64,000 nt of DNA. It comes from Mesorhizobium sp. (lineage in GTDB: Bacteria; Pseudomonadota; Alphaproteobacteria; Rhizobiales; Rhizobiaceae). Under the pieces are notes generated by a model that was not told the DNA's origin, ran no database searches, and saw nothing but the letters and a program-made list of their open reading frames with translations. The first letter of the stretch is position 1; each line of letters begins with the position of its first letter. Below are positions 8,449 to 17,000 of this stretch, piece by piece. Both the position numbers and the translations under genes were made by a program. The stretch covers positions 1 through 64,000 of the forward strand of contig SAQG01000036.1 in NCBI GenBank assembly GCA_004020315.1, in the 5' to 3' direction.

Positions 8449-9264
8449 ATGACCTATCTGGACGAGCTGTTTTCGGTGGCCGGCAAGACGGCGCTGGTCA
8501 CCGGGGCTGCGACCGGCATCGGCCGCATGGCGGCGACCGCTTTGGTCAGGGCCGGCGCTACCGTGATGATCGCCTCGCGCAAGGGCGAGGATTGCGCCAA
8601 GGTCGCCGGCGAACTGAACGGCCTCGGCGGCTCCGGCCAGGCCGAGGGCTTTGCCGGCGATGTCTCCAGCGAGGCCGGCATCGCGGCGCTGGTTGCCGAG
8701 GTCAAAGCGCGGACCGAGCGGCTGAACATCCTGGTCAACAATGCCGGCGTTTCCTGGGGCGCGCCGCTGGAAAGCTTCCCCTACCATGCCTGGGCCAAGG
8801 TGTTCGGCGTCAATGTCACTGCCGTCTTCCATCTGACGCGCGAGCTTCTGCCGCTGCTCGACGCGGCCGCCAGCGATGCCGATCCGGCCCGGGTGATCAA
8901 TCTGGGTTCGGTGATGGGCACGCAGCCGCTGGCCGACGGCGCCTATTCCTACTCTGCTTCCAAGGCTGCGGTTCATCATCTGACGCGCACCTTGGCGATC
9001 GAGTTCGCCGCCCGCCGCATCACCGTCAACGCCTTCGCCCCCGGCCCTTTCCAGAGCCGGATGACCGCTTTCGCCACCGCGACCGAGGAACAGGCCAAGC
9101 ACGTCGGCGGCCATGTTCCGATCGGCCGCATCGGCGCGCCGGATGACATTGCCGGCGCAACGCTCTATTTGTGCAGCCGTGCTGGCAGCTATGTCACCGG
9201 CGCAATCCTGCCGATCGATGGCGGGCAGTCGGTGCAGCATGGGCTGACACTGTTCAAGGAATGA
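8449..9264 (+). CDS. SDR-family oxidoreductase
   Basis: A 271-residue classical short-chain dehydrogenase. The cofactor motif TGAATGIG lies near residue 19, the structural NNAG near 95, and the catalytic Tyr and Lys are in YSYSASKAA near 165-173, with an upstream Ser in LGSVMG. The C-terminus has the usual AGSYVTGAILPIDGG. ATG 8449 follows GGAGACGTTGCA and starts just before the Rossmann fold; the longer upstream reading is unsupported. The next gene is a MaoC hydratase starting at or just beyond its stop, which suggests work on acyl-CoA or similar intermediates, but the substrate is unknown. Confidence 0.88.
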   Translation: MTYLDELFSVAGKTALVTGAATGIGRMAATALVRAGATVMIASRKGEDCAKVAGELNGLGGSGQAEGFAGDVSSEAGIAALVAEVKARTERLNILVNNAGVSWGAPLESFPYHAWAKVFGVNVTAVFHLTRELLPLLDAAASDADPARVINLGSVMGTQPLADGAYSYSASKAAVHHLTRTLAIEFAARRITVNAFAPGPFQSRMTAFATATEEQAKHVGGHVPIGRIGAPDDIAGATLYLCSRAGSYVTGAILPIDGGQSVQHGLTLFKE

Positions 9265-9305
9265 AGCCGCTCGCGCTCCGGACGGTTGAAATGGAGGACA
9301 TCAGC

Positions 9306-9785
9306 GTGGAACCGATCAGTCTCGATGTGCTTCTGGCCAGCGTCGGCAAGGAAGTCGGCGTGTCGCCGTGGCGGGTGGTCTCGCAGCGCATGATCGACCA
9401 GTTTGCCGATGCCACCGATGACCACCAGTTCATCCATTGCGATCCGGAGCGCGCCAAGCGCGAGACGCCGTTCGGCGGCACGATCGCGCATGGCTTCCTG
9501 TCGCTTTCGCTTTTGTCGGCGATGACGTTCGAGACCATGCCGCCGCTCGAAAACAGCAAGATGGGTGTCAACCATGGCTTCGATTCGCTGCGCTTCCTGG
9601 CGCCGGTGAAAACCGGATCGCGCATCCGCACCCGTTTCGTGCTGGCGGACGTCAAGGTCAGGCCGTCGGGCTGGGTGCAGACGGCGCATGACGTGACGAT
9701 CGAGATCGAGGGTTCGAAAAAGCCGGCACTGACTGCGCGCTGGCTGACGCTGACATTGATCGAACGCCAGCCAGAAGCGGCCTGA
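9306..9785 (+). CDS. MaoC-family (hot-dog) dehydratase
   Basis: A 159-residue single hot-dog domain of the MaoC type. It contains the (R)-hydratase signature D-x-x-x-x-H with FADATDDHQFIH near residue 40, followed by TPFGGTIAHGFLSLSL. These enzymes hydrate trans-2-enoyl-CoA. I chose GTG 9306 because GGAGG (9293-9297) stands eight bases before it and the protein then begins like family members (LDVLLASVGKEVGVS). ATG 9261, which overlaps the SDR stop as ATGA, is the main alternative and would add 15 residues. It is coupled to the SDR, probably as a two-enzyme operon. Confidence 0.85.
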   Translation: MEPISLDVLLASVGKEVGVSPWRVVSQRMIDQFADATDDHQFIHCDPERAKRETPFGGTIAHGFLSLSLLSAMTFETMPPLENSKMGVNHGFDSLRFLAPVKTGSRIRTRFVLADVKVRPSGWVQTAHDVTIEIEGSKKPALTARWLTLTLIERQPEAA

Positions 9786-9912
9786 ACGGCTCAACGAGCC
9801 TCGGCAGAGATGATCTTCATGTGCCGGCATGCGTCGTTTCTGCCCGGGTAACACTTGTGATCGATGTTCGGGCGAAAATGGCTCGGAAAGCGGTATAGCC
9901 AATCGGAGTGCT

Positions 9913-9958
9913 GCGAAGCCGATTTTGGCGAAGCCGATTTTGACAATGCCCAATTTTG
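9913..9958. repeat. 15-bp tandem repeat
   Basis: Two exact copies of GCGAAGCCGATTTTG (9913-9927, 9928-9942) and a diverged third (9943-9958) sit in the gap between the MaoC gene and the TetR promoter. No coding sense is apparent. Confidence 0.8.
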
Positions 9959-9965
9959 CAACGCC

Positions 9966-9993
9966 TTGTCCGATTCCGTACAGCGTATATAGT
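9966..9993 (+). promoter_or_regulatory. Candidate tetR promoter
   Basis: TTGTCC (9966-9971), 16 bases, TATAGT (9988-9993), 44 bases before the TetR start. The spacer contains GTACAGCGTATA, which partly resembles the GTACATGTAC operators found downstream of the gene, so autoregulation is possible. Confidence 0.35.
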
Positions 9994-10037
9994 TTAGCCG
10001 GCCACTACAGCCGCTAACAGATAAAGGCAGGCGAAAA

Positions 10038-10682
10038 TTGCCGCTTAGCGTCCAGACACGCCGCGAGAAACAAAAGGCCGAACTCCGCTCCGAACTTCTC
10101 GATGCAGCGCACAAGCTCGTGCAGGAGGAAGGCTATGAAGGCCTCACCATCCGCAAGCTGGCCAAGCGCGTCGGCTATGCGCCGATGTCGGTCTATTCCT
10201 ATTTCGCCGACAAGCAGGACATCTTGTTCGCGCTAGCCGCGGACGCGTTCGAGACTCTGGCCAAGCGTATCGAGGATCACCCGGCCGACGATCCGATCGA
10301 GGCGCTGCAGGTGGTGATGACCGAATACGCGGCCTTCGGCCTTGGCAATCCCAACGAATATCGCACGGTGTTCATGACCGAAAAGGTCAAGCCCCCGGAA
10401 GGCAGGACCTTCGCCGAGATGCAAGAGGGCAACCCGTTGATGAAGGTGCTGATCAATAGGGTCGAGGCCTGCGTTGCCGCCGGCAAGCTCAAGGGCGATC
10501 CGCACGCCATCGCCACCATGCTGTGGGCGGTCGGCCACGGCACGATCTCGCTGCTGATCACCTTTCCCTTCTATCCGTTCGGCGACCAGCAGGCTTTCGT
10601 GAAGCGGATGTGCGACTTCACGCTTGCCGCGCTGGCCACGCAGGACGTGCCGCCGTTGACCGAAACACCGGTCAACTGCTGA
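10038..10682 (+). CDS. TetR-family regulator
   Basis: A 214-residue TetR/AcrR repressor. The N-terminal helix-turn-helix covers residues about 15-60 and includes AGYEGLTIRKLAKRVG-type sequence and MSVYSYFADKQDIL. The C-terminal half (EYAAFGLGNPNEYRTVFM onward) matches the WHG-type ligand domain. The start is TTG 10038, with AAGGCAGG about seven bases upstream; no ATG lies nearby in frame. Two identical GTACATGTAC palindromes bracket the promoter of the next gene, making it the natural candidate target. The ligand is unknown. Confidence 0.88.
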   Translation: MPLSVQTRREKQKAELRSELLDAAHKLVQEEGYEGLTIRKLAKRVGYAPMSVYSYFADKQDILFALAADAFETLAKRIEDHPADDPIEALQVVMTEYAAFGLGNPNEYRTVFMTEKVKPPEGRTFAEMQEGNPLMKVLINRVEACVAAGKLKGDPHAIATMLWAVGHGTISLLITFPFYPFGDQQAFVKRMCDFTLAALATQDVPPLTETPVNC

Positions 10683-10787
10683 AGGTTCTTCGGTTCGGAT
10701 AGCTGAAGATCTTGTACGGCGCGACTGGCACCGCGTGCTCCGCGCATGCCGTTGTAACGCGACCCCAACATTCAAATGAAATCGTTC

Positions 10788-10859
10788 GTACATGTACAAC
10801 TTCTTGCTTGAACCCCGCGACTGTCAGGCGTATATGTACGCTGTATCGTACATGTACGA
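10788..10859 (+). promoter_or_regulatory. Promoter flanked by twin GTACATGTAC operators
   Basis: TTGAAC (10808-10813), 17 bases, TATATG (10831-10836) forms a good sigma70 promoter. GTACATGTAC occurs at 10788-10797 and again at 10848-10857 (there extended to the 14-bp palindrome TCGTACATGTACGA), exactly 60 bases apart. A third inverted repeat GCGTA-N4-TACGC (10828-10841) covers the -10. The layout is that of a tightly repressed promoter, with one operator upstream of the -35 and one at the transcription start. Confidence 0.7.
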
Positions 10860-10891
10860 AAAAGATTCAGCAGTTGAATCGGAGACAGACA

Positions 10892-11134
10892 ATGAAAAAG
10901 ACAATCATCGCCCTCGTGGCCGTCCTGGCATTCTCGGGCGCTGCATTCGCCGGCCAGAGCCAGCCCGGCAAGCAGGCCGCTGCCTGCGCCGACACCAACA
11001 ACATCAAGCTCGATTGCGGCGCGACCGGATCGGTCGAGAAGACGGGCACGGCGACCCACAAGGGGTCGACTGAAAATAAGGACCCGCGGCTCGGCATCGA
11101 CATCGATCCGTGGATCGTGCCCAGCACGTTCTGA
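10892..11134 (+). CDS. Small secreted protein of unknown function
   Basis: An 80-residue protein with a clear signal peptide (MKKTIIALVAVLAFSGAAFA, cleavage before GQSQ). The mature part of about 60 residues is polar, contains two cysteines (ACADTNNIKLDC) that could form a disulfide, and ends in DPWIVPSTF. I do not recognise the family. ATG 10892 follows GGAGACAGACA. The gene has its own operator-rich promoter and a hairpin terminator. A periplasmic role under control of the upstream TetR protein is an inference. Confidence 0.8.
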   Translation: MKKTIIALVAVLAFSGAAFAGQSQPGKQAAACADTNNIKLDCGATGSVEKTGTATHKGSTENKDPRLGIDIDPWIVPSTF

Positions 11135-11149
11135 CGTTCGAAAACAAAA

Positions 11150-11173
11150 GGGCGGTAGGAAACCTGACCGCCC
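11150..11173. terminator. Bidirectional intrinsic terminator
   Basis: GGGCGGT (11150-11156) pairs with ACCGCCC (11167-11173). On the minus strand the hairpin is followed by TTTTGTTTT, a strong terminator for the convergent 76-residue gene. On the plus strand the tail is weaker (GTTTCC) and serves the small secreted protein gene. Confidence 0.75.
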
Positions 11174-11220
11174 GTTTCCGTGGCCATTTCAGCCCGGCTC
11201 CGCTGGGAGTCTTCTGGAAG

Positions 11221-11451
11221 TTATTTCCTGCGCTTCTTCATTCCGGCCACGATCTTGGCCTTGCCGGGCCTTGCGGGAGCGCCGGAAATCGAAGTCCCGG
11301 TGATCGACACCGGATCGCTGGCCGGAAACGTATCCTCTAGCCCTTCCTCGAGCTCCTCTTCAATGTTTGGTTCTTCGTGCTGCTCGTGTTCGAGAGAGCG
11401 CACGGCCGACGTCTTCTGGACCGGTGGATTCGGCGCGGATTTCGACGGCAT
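11221..11451 (-). CDS. Small acidic/basic bipartite protein, probably stress-induced
   Basis: A 76-residue protein with an acidic middle (EELEEGLEDTFPASDPVS) and a basic tail (GKAKIVAGMKKRRK). The LEDTFPASDPVS core occurs in small uncharacterised rhizobial proteins; no biochemical function is known to me. The start at 11451 has GGGAG seven bases upstream, while ATG 11457 would leave too short a spacing. A perfect GGAAC-N16-CGTT promoter lies 48-72 bases upstream, and its leader is made of a duplicated 19-bp block that repeats the ribosome-binding site. Confidence 0.8.
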   Translation of the reverse strand: MPSKSAPNPPVQKTSAVRSLEHEQHEEPNIEEELEEGLEDTFPASDPVSITGTSISGAPARPGKAKIVAGMKKRRK

Positions 11452-11458
11452 CGACATT

Positions 11459-11496
11459 CTCCCTCGACTTGCTCCGGCTCCCTCGACTTGCTCCGG
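11459..11496 (-). repeat. Duplicated 19-bp leader block with duplicated Shine-Dalgarno
   Basis: CTCCCTCGACTTGCTCCGG occurs twice without mismatch (11459-11477, 11478-11496). On the minus strand each copy contains CGGAG and GAGGGAG, so the short leader of the downstream gene carries two copies of its ribosome-binding region. Confidence 0.85.
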
Positions 11497-11498
11497 CA

Positions 11499-11523
11499 AA
11501 CGGTCGAACGCAGCGAACGTTCC
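11499..11523 (-). promoter_or_regulatory. EcfG general-stress promoter
   Basis: Minus-strand GGAAC (11523-11519), 16 bases, CGTT (11502-11499) matches the alphaproteobacterial sigma-EcfG consensus exactly. It drives the 76-residue protein gene and touches the 3' end of soxG. Confidence 0.75.
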
Positions 11524-12104
11524 TATGCCGCTGCGTCGCGGGCTGCCTCCGACAGGAAAGTAAAGACATAATCGGAGAAGGAACGCCAGCATTCAACGCG
11601 GAACGCGTCGGACGCGGTGCGCAACAGCACGATCTCGACCTTGCCCAGAATGGTGCGCGACGCCGCGCCGACCGGAAAGACGTCGAGCGACAGATCCTGC
11701 GGACAGCCTGAATTGATTGTCGCCGCAGCCGCCGGGCCGGTGACTGATATGCCGACGTTGCGATGCGAGATGCCGACCGCCGAATGCAGCGCCGTAACCT
11801 CGGCGCAGTCGGCGAGCGGGTCTTTTCCCACCTCGTCGATGACCAGCCATTCGTCCGGCCCAAGCCACAAGGCCGTGCGCCCGGCCTTCGCCGCTGAGGT
11901 TTTAGGCTTTCGCGGCAGGGTCACGCCGAGCGCCTTCGAAAGCGCCGCGACCGAGGCGTCCGGCGCGCGCAGCGAAATGCGCTCCGCCGGTGGCAGGACA
12001 GCAAGCGTGACGCCGGTCGCGGAAAGCTCCTGACCGGCGAGAGCCGGGCGGCGTTCGGCCGGCGGCACGGCAACGGCAGATTTCTTCGCGGCAGCCTTAG
12101 CCAT
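11523..12104 (-). CDS. soxG: Sarcosine oxidase gamma subunit
   Basis: A 193-residue subunit of heterotetrameric sarcosine oxidase. The C-terminal 130 residues show the GcvT-like fold of SoxG (ALWLGPDEWLVID, VGISHRNVGISVTG, GCPQDLSLDVFP, ILGKVEIVLLR, ECWRSFSDYVFTFL). A lysine/alanine-rich N-terminus precedes it. The gamma subunit is structural and lies in the cytoplasmic complex. ATG 12104 overlaps the end of soxA by eight bases, which supports coupling. It is the last gene of the minus-strand soxBDAG operon. Confidence 0.92.
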   Translation of the reverse strand: MAKAAAKKSAVAVPPAERRPALAGQELSATGVTLAVLPPAERISLRAPDASVAALSKALGVTLPRKPKTSAAKAGRTALWLGPDEWLVIDEVGKDPLADCAEVTALHSAVGISHRNVGISVTGPAAAATINSGCPQDLSLDVFPVGAASRTILGKVEIVLLRTASDAFRVECWRSFSDYVFTFLSEAARDAAA

Positions 12105-15090
12105 TGAGGCGCTCCCCCTTCTCGTCGAAGAACACCATGCCGGTGACCTCCACCTCGATGGTCCCGTTGGGCATCGGCACGTAAAGCGTCTCACCCATCC
12201 GGTCGCGGCCCCCGGCGACCAGGGCCAGCGCGATCGAGCGACCGCAATTTTCCGACCAATAGCTGGAGGTGACATGGCCGATCATAGTCATCGGGATCGC
12301 CTGCTTCGGATCGCCGACGATCTGCGCGCCTTCTTCAAGTACCACCTTAGGATCCTTGGTCTTCAGGCCGACCAGCTGCTTGCGGCCCTTGGCGACGAGG
12401 TCCGGCCGCGCCATGCCGCGAATGCCGACGAAATCGGTCTTCTTCTTGCCGACCGCCCAATCGAGACCGGCATCACCAGGCGTCACTGTGCCGTCGGTGT
12501 CCTGGCCGACAATGATGTAGCCCTTTTCGGCGCGCAGCACGTGCATCGCCTCGGTGCCGTAGGCACAGGCGCCATGCTTCTGGCCCTCGGCCCACAGCGC
12601 TTCCCAGACGGCCTCGCCGTAATCGGCCGGCACATTGACCTCGAAGCCGCGCTCGCCGGTGAACGACATGCGAAACAGCCTTGCCGGCACGCCGCAGATC
12701 CTGCCTTCGCGCACCGACATATGCGGCAGCGCCTCATCCGACATGTCGATGCCTTCGACCAGCGGCGCGATGATCTCCCGTGACTTCGGTCCCTGCACGG
12801 CGATCACCGCCCACTGCTCGGTGATCGAGGTCAGCCAGACATTGAGATGAGGGAACTCGGTCTGGAGGTAATCCTCCATATGGTTCATGACGCGCGGCGC
12901 ACCGCCCGTCGTCGTTGTCACATGGAAACGGTCGGGTGCAAGCCTGCCAACGACACCGTCGTCATAGATGAAACCGTCCTCGCGCAGCATGATGCCATAG
13001 CGGCAACGGCCGGGCTCCAATTTCTCCCACGGATTGGTGTAGAGCAGTTCCATGAATTTGGCCGCATCCGGCCCGACCACCTCGATCTTGCCCAGCGTCG
13101 AGGCGTCGAACAGGCCGGCCGTTTTGCGCACCGTGACACACTCACGATCGACGGCGGCGTGCATGTCCTCGCCTGGTTTGGGAAAATACCAGGCGCGCTT
13201 CCATTGGCCGACATCCTCGAACACTGCGCCTTGCGCCTCGGCCCAGGGATGGATCGCCGTCTTGCGGGTCGGGTCGAACAGCTTTCCGCGCGCATGGCCG
13301 ACGATCGAGCCGAAGGTGACAGGCGTGTAGGGCGCCCGGAACGTCGTCAGGCCGACCTGCGGGATCGGCTTGCCCAGCGTCTCGGCAGCGATCGCCAGAC
13401 CGTGCATATTGGAGGTCTTGCCCTGGTCGGTCGCCATGCCGTTGGTGGTGAAGCGCTTGACGTGCTCGATCGAGCGCATGCCTTCATGCACCGCCTGGCG
13501 GATGTCCTTGGCGGTGACGTCGTTCTGGAAATCGACAAAGGCTTTTACCGTCGTATCCGGCCCGGCGCCGGGCGCCGCACCCAGCATGCCGCGTGACCAG
13601 CTCTCGCTGGCGTCGACCTTCGGCTTGGTTCCCTTGACGGTGTTGGCGCCGGCATCCTTCGCCGCCTTGGCGCCCGCTGCATAGGCCTCGTCGATCGTCG
13701 CCGACAGCCCGTCCGTGCCGTTGCAGGCGCCGACGGAAACGCAGTCCTGCGCATAGATACCGGGCACGAAGCGCTTGGTCTCGTCATTGAAGACGACCTT
13801 GCCTCGCGATTGCGAGAACAGATGTACCGACGGCGTCCAGCCGGCCGACATCAGGATCGCGTCGACCGGGATGGTGCGCTCGCCGCCGCCGTTCTTCGGC
13901 TGCACGGTCATCGATGAGACGCGCAATTTGCCGCCGGCGCGGATCACCGCGCGACCGAAATTGACCTCGATGCCGAGTGCCCTCGCCTCGTCGATTACCG
14001 GCCCTGTCGGATTGTCGCGCAGGTCGACGATGGCTGCCACACCGACGCCGGCCTTCTTCAGGTCGATCGCCGCCGCATAGGCGGAATCATTGGCCGTATA
14101 GACGCCGACATTCCTGCCGACCGCGACGCCGTAATGGTTGAGATAAGTGCGCGCCGCCGACGCCAGCATGATGCCGGGCCGGTCGTTGTCGGCAAACACC
14201 ATATGCCGCTCGATGGCGCCGGTTGCCAGCACCACGCGCCTGGCGCGGACCTGCCACAGCCGCTCGCGCGGCAGCTCGCGGTCGGGGTTCGGCAGATGGT
14301 CGCTGACGCGCTCGACAAGCCCGACGAAATTCTGCGCGTAATAGCCGAAGGCCGTGGTGCGGGACAGCACGCGGACATTGTCCATGGCCTTGAGCGTCGC
14401 GACTGCACCTTGCGCCCAGGCAAAGCCGTCCTGGCCGTCGACCTTCGCGCCGCTCTCGAAATGCAGGCTGCCGCCGAAATCCGCCTGCTCGTCGGCAAGG
14501 ATGACGCGCACGCCGGTCTCGGCCGCGGCAAGTGCGGCGGCGATGCCGGCAGCGCCGCCGCCCAGCACCAGCACGTCGCAATGGGCGAAGCGCGCCGCAT
14601 AATGGTCGGGGTCCGGCTGGTCGGGGGCGACGCCAAGGCCGGCCGCGGCCCTGATCTTGGGCTCGTAGAGGTTCTTCCAGGCAGACTTCGGCCACATGAA
14701 GGTCTTGTAGTAAAAGCCGGCCGAAAGCAGCGGCGAGGCGATGTCGCCAACCGCACTGACGTCGAAGGCAAGCGACGGCCAGCGGTTCTGTGACTGTGCC
14801 GTCAGCCCGTCATAGAGCTCCTGCACGGTCGCGCGGACGTTTGGTGTCTTCCTGGCGGCGTCGCGCTTGATCTCAACCAGCGCGTTGGGCTCTTCCGCCC
14901 CAGCGGACAGAAAGCCGCGCGGCCGATGGTATTTGAACGAACGGCCGACCAGATGGACGCCGTTGGCGAGCAGCGCCGAGGCCAGCGTATCGCCCTCGAC
15001 ACCGGCATAGGACCGGCCGTCGAAGCTGAAGCGGGTCGTCTCTGCCTGCTTGAGGCGCCCGGCGCCTGGAATACGGAACGCCGCGATCAT
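12097..15090 (-). CDS. soxA: Sarcosine oxidase alpha subunit
   Basis: The 997-residue large subunit. An N-terminal ferredoxin-like segment (about residues 15-100, GVEGDTLASALLANGVHLV) comes first. A dinucleotide-binding reductase domain follows (VLGGGAAGIAAALAAAETG near 175, ATGAIERHMVFADND near 290), then a C-terminal aminomethyltransferase (GcvT) domain from about 610 that binds tetrahydrofolate. The complex oxidises sarcosine to glycine and passes the one-carbon unit to folate as methylene-tetrahydrofolate. The start overlaps the soxD stop as ATGA. Length and domain order are normal for the family. Confidence 0.96.
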   Translation of the reverse strand: MIAAFRIPGAGRLKQAETTRFSFDGRSYAGVEGDTLASALLANGVHLVGRSFKYHRPRGFLSAGAEEPNALVEIKRDAARKTPNVRATVQELYDGLTAQSQNRWPSLAFDVSAVGDIASPLLSAGFYYKTFMWPKSAWKNLYEPKIRAAAGLGVAPDQPDPDHYAARFAHCDVLVLGGGAAGIAAALAAAETGVRVILADEQADFGGSLHFESGAKVDGQDGFAWAQGAVATLKAMDNVRVLSRTTAFGYYAQNFVGLVERVSDHLPNPDRELPRERLWQVRARRVVLATGAIERHMVFADNDRPGIMLASAARTYLNHYGVAVGRNVGVYTANDSAYAAAIDLKKAGVGVAAIVDLRDNPTGPVIDEARALGIEVNFGRAVIRAGGKLRVSSMTVQPKNGGGERTIPVDAILMSAGWTPSVHLFSQSRGKVVFNDETKRFVPGIYAQDCVSVGACNGTDGLSATIDEAYAAGAKAAKDAGANTVKGTKPKVDASESWSRGMLGAAPGAGPDTTVKAFVDFQNDVTAKDIRQAVHEGMRSIEHVKRFTTNGMATDQGKTSNMHGLAIAAETLGKPIPQVGLTTFRAPYTPVTFGSIVGHARGKLFDPTRKTAIHPWAEAQGAVFEDVGQWKRAWYFPKPGEDMHAAVDRECVTVRKTAGLFDASTLGKIEVVGPDAAKFMELLYTNPWEKLEPGRCRYGIMLREDGFIYDDGVVGRLAPDRFHVTTTTGGAPRVMNHMEDYLQTEFPHLNVWLTSITEQWAVIAVQGPKSREIIAPLVEGIDMSDEALPHMSVREGRICGVPARLFRMSFTGERGFEVNVPADYGEAVWEALWAEGQKHGACAYGTEAMHVLRAEKGYIIVGQDTDGTVTPGDAGLDWAVGKKKTDFVGIRGMARPDLVAKGRKQLVGLKTKDPKVVLEEGAQIVGDPKQAIPMTMIGHVTSSYWSENCGRSIALALVAGGRDRMGETLYVPMPNGTIEVEVTGMVFFDEKGERLNG

Positions 15091-15383
15091 TTGGCGGCTC
15101 CCGGCAGCTTCGTCGGTTTCGGCTCGCCGGCCTTGTAGGTCATCAGGAACCTGTCGCTGACGGTGTCGCGCACGGCATTGAAGAACCGCGCGCAGCCATG
15201 CATGTGCCGCCAGCGCTCGTAGATGATGCCTTTGGGATTCGAGCGGATGAAGAAGAACTTTTCGAAGTCGTCATCGCTCTCGCCGGCGATGTTGGGAGAC
15301 CGCGCGATATGTGCCTCGCCGGCGTTGCGGAATTCGAGTTCCGGACGCTCTTCCTCGCAATAGGGGCAGCGGATGAGAAGCAT
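15087..15383 (-). CDS. soxD: Sarcosine oxidase delta subunit
   Basis: A 98-residue SoxD. The N-terminal CPYCEEERPELEF and a later HMHGC provide the Cys/His ligands of the small zinc-binding subunit, and the FFFIRSNPKGIIYERWRH block is typical. It stabilises the heterotetramer. Its stop overlaps the soxA start by four bases. An 86-bp gap separates it from soxB upstream. Confidence 0.94.
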   Translation of the reverse strand: MLLIRCPYCEEERPELEFRNAGEAHIARSPNIAGESDDDFEKFFFIRSNPKGIIYERWRHMHGCARFFNAVRDTVSDRFLMTYKAGEPKPTKLPGAAK

Positions 15384-15469
15384 GGGTTGTTCCTACAATT
15401 CGCCGTGGCCGACCGGGGAGCCGACCGATTGATCGCAAAGCCTCTGGCCGATGGCGACAGCGGCCATCA

Positions 15470-16723
15470 TCAGTGCGCCACCGCTGCCGCAGCCGCCTCG
15501 TCGATTAGCCGACCGGTGCGGAAGCGCTCGATGGTGAAGGGCGCGTTGATCGGATGCGGATCGTCCCTGGCAATGGTGTGGGCAAAGACATGGCCCGAGC
15601 CGGGCGTCGCCTTGAAGCCGCCCGTGCCCCAGCCGCAATTGACATAGAGGCCCGGCACCGGCGTCTTGGCCAGGATCGGCGAGCGATCGGGCGTCACGTC
15701 GACGATGCCGCCCCAGCTCCGTAGCATCTTCATGCGGGTGAACATCGGGAACATCTCGCAGATCGCGTCGAGCGTATGCTGGAGAATGTGCAGGCCGCCG
15801 GTCTGCGAATAGGAGACATACTGGTCGGTGCCGGCGCCGATGACCAGCTCGCCCTTGTCGGACTGCGAGATATAGGCGTGCACGGTGTTCGACATCACCA
15901 CGCAAGGGAATACCGGCTTGACCGGCTCCGACACCAGCGCCTGCAGCGGATAGCTTTCCAGCGGCATGCGCACGCCGGCCATGTTCATGATGACGGACGA
16001 ATGGCCGGCGGCAACGACGCCGACTTTCCTGGCGCCGATGAAGCCGCGCGTCGTCTCGACGCCGGTGACCGCACCGTTCGGCGCCCGCTTGACACCGGTA
16101 ACCTCGCAATTCTGGATGATGTGGACGCCGCGCGCCGAAGCGCCGCGCGCATAGCCCCAGGCGACTGCGTCATGACGTGCGGTACCGCCGCGACGCTGCA
16201 GGGTAGCGCCCATCACCGGATAGCGCGCGTCGCGCGAAATGTTGAGCGGCGGGCAGAATTCCTTGGCGGCTTCCGGCGTCAGCCATTCATTGTCGATGCC
16301 ATTGAGACGGTTGGCATGAACGTGGCGTTTCAGCACCTGGATGTCGTGCACATTGTGGGCCAGCATCATGACGCCGCGCGGCGAATACATGACGTTGTAG
16401 TTGAGCTCCTGGCTGAGCCCGTCCCAAAGCTTAAGCGCGTGGTCGTAGATGCCGGCGCTCTCGTCATAGAGATAGTTGGAGCGGATGATGGTGGTGTTGC
16501 GGCCTGTGTTGCCGCCGCCGAGCCAGCCCTTTTCCAGCACCGCGACATTGGTGATGCCATGCACCGTGGCGAGATAGTAGGCGGTGGCCAGGCCATGGCC
16601 GCCGGCTCCGACGATGATGACGTCGTACTCCTTCTTCGGCTCTGGCGAGGACCACTGCTCCTCCCAGCCCTTATGGCCGCGCATGGCCTCGCGGGCGATG
16701 GCGAATACCGAGTATTTCTTCAA
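15470..16723 (-). CDS. soxB: Sarcosine oxidase beta subunit
   Basis: The 417-residue catalytic flavoprotein subunit. The FAD-binding Rossmann motif DVIIVGAGGHGLATAYYLA lies near residues 33-51, and the conserved NTGRNTTIIRSNYL follows. A His in GTARHDAVAWG near residue 183 is the likely covalent FMN site known from characterised SoxB proteins. The C-terminal GWGTGGFKATPGSG closes the FAD fold. It oxidises sarcosine at the flavin. It is the first gene of the minus-strand operon in standard soxBDAG order; no glycine or serine metabolism genes are adjacent in the window. Confidence 0.96.
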   Translation of the reverse strand: MKKYSVFAIAREAMRGHKGWEEQWSSPEPKKEYDVIIVGAGGHGLATAYYLATVHGITNVAVLEKGWLGGGNTGRNTTIIRSNYLYDESAGIYDHALKLWDGLSQELNYNVMYSPRGVMMLAHNVHDIQVLKRHVHANRLNGIDNEWLTPEAAKEFCPPLNISRDARYPVMGATLQRRGGTARHDAVAWGYARGASARGVHIIQNCEVTGVKRAPNGAVTGVETTRGFIGARKVGVVAAGHSSVIMNMAGVRMPLESYPLQALVSEPVKPVFPCVVMSNTVHAYISQSDKGELVIGAGTDQYVSYSQTGGLHILQHTLDAICEMFPMFTRMKMLRSWGGIVDVTPDRSPILAKTPVPGLYVNCGWGTGGFKATPGSGHVFAHTIARDDPHPINAPFTIERFRTGRLIDEAAAAAVAH

Positions 16724-17000
16724 CGTTCCAGCCTCGCGCCAAAGGTCTCGCGGATTGCCGCCGGGCAGTCAGTCAGCCTCGGCGCGCGAGGTGTATCACT
16801 AGCGAAACCGCGCTGCCACCCTTGCGCTGTTTGCGACGGCGCTTGCCGTTTTGCGCCGCGACAAAAAAGACCTGTCCGAAGCGGCATGCCGAACGACGCA
16901 TCCGGACGCCTTCGCAGGTATCGGGTGGCTCGCGCCGCCTCGATCTGCGACCAAGCATCCGATTGCCGGCGAAAGCTGGCGCGAAAAAAGGATGCAAAAA

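Noticed and set aside
15384..15469. Possible extra gene between soxB and soxD
   Set aside because: Only 86 bases, no start with a ribosome-binding site, and the longer frame through it is a soxB shadow.
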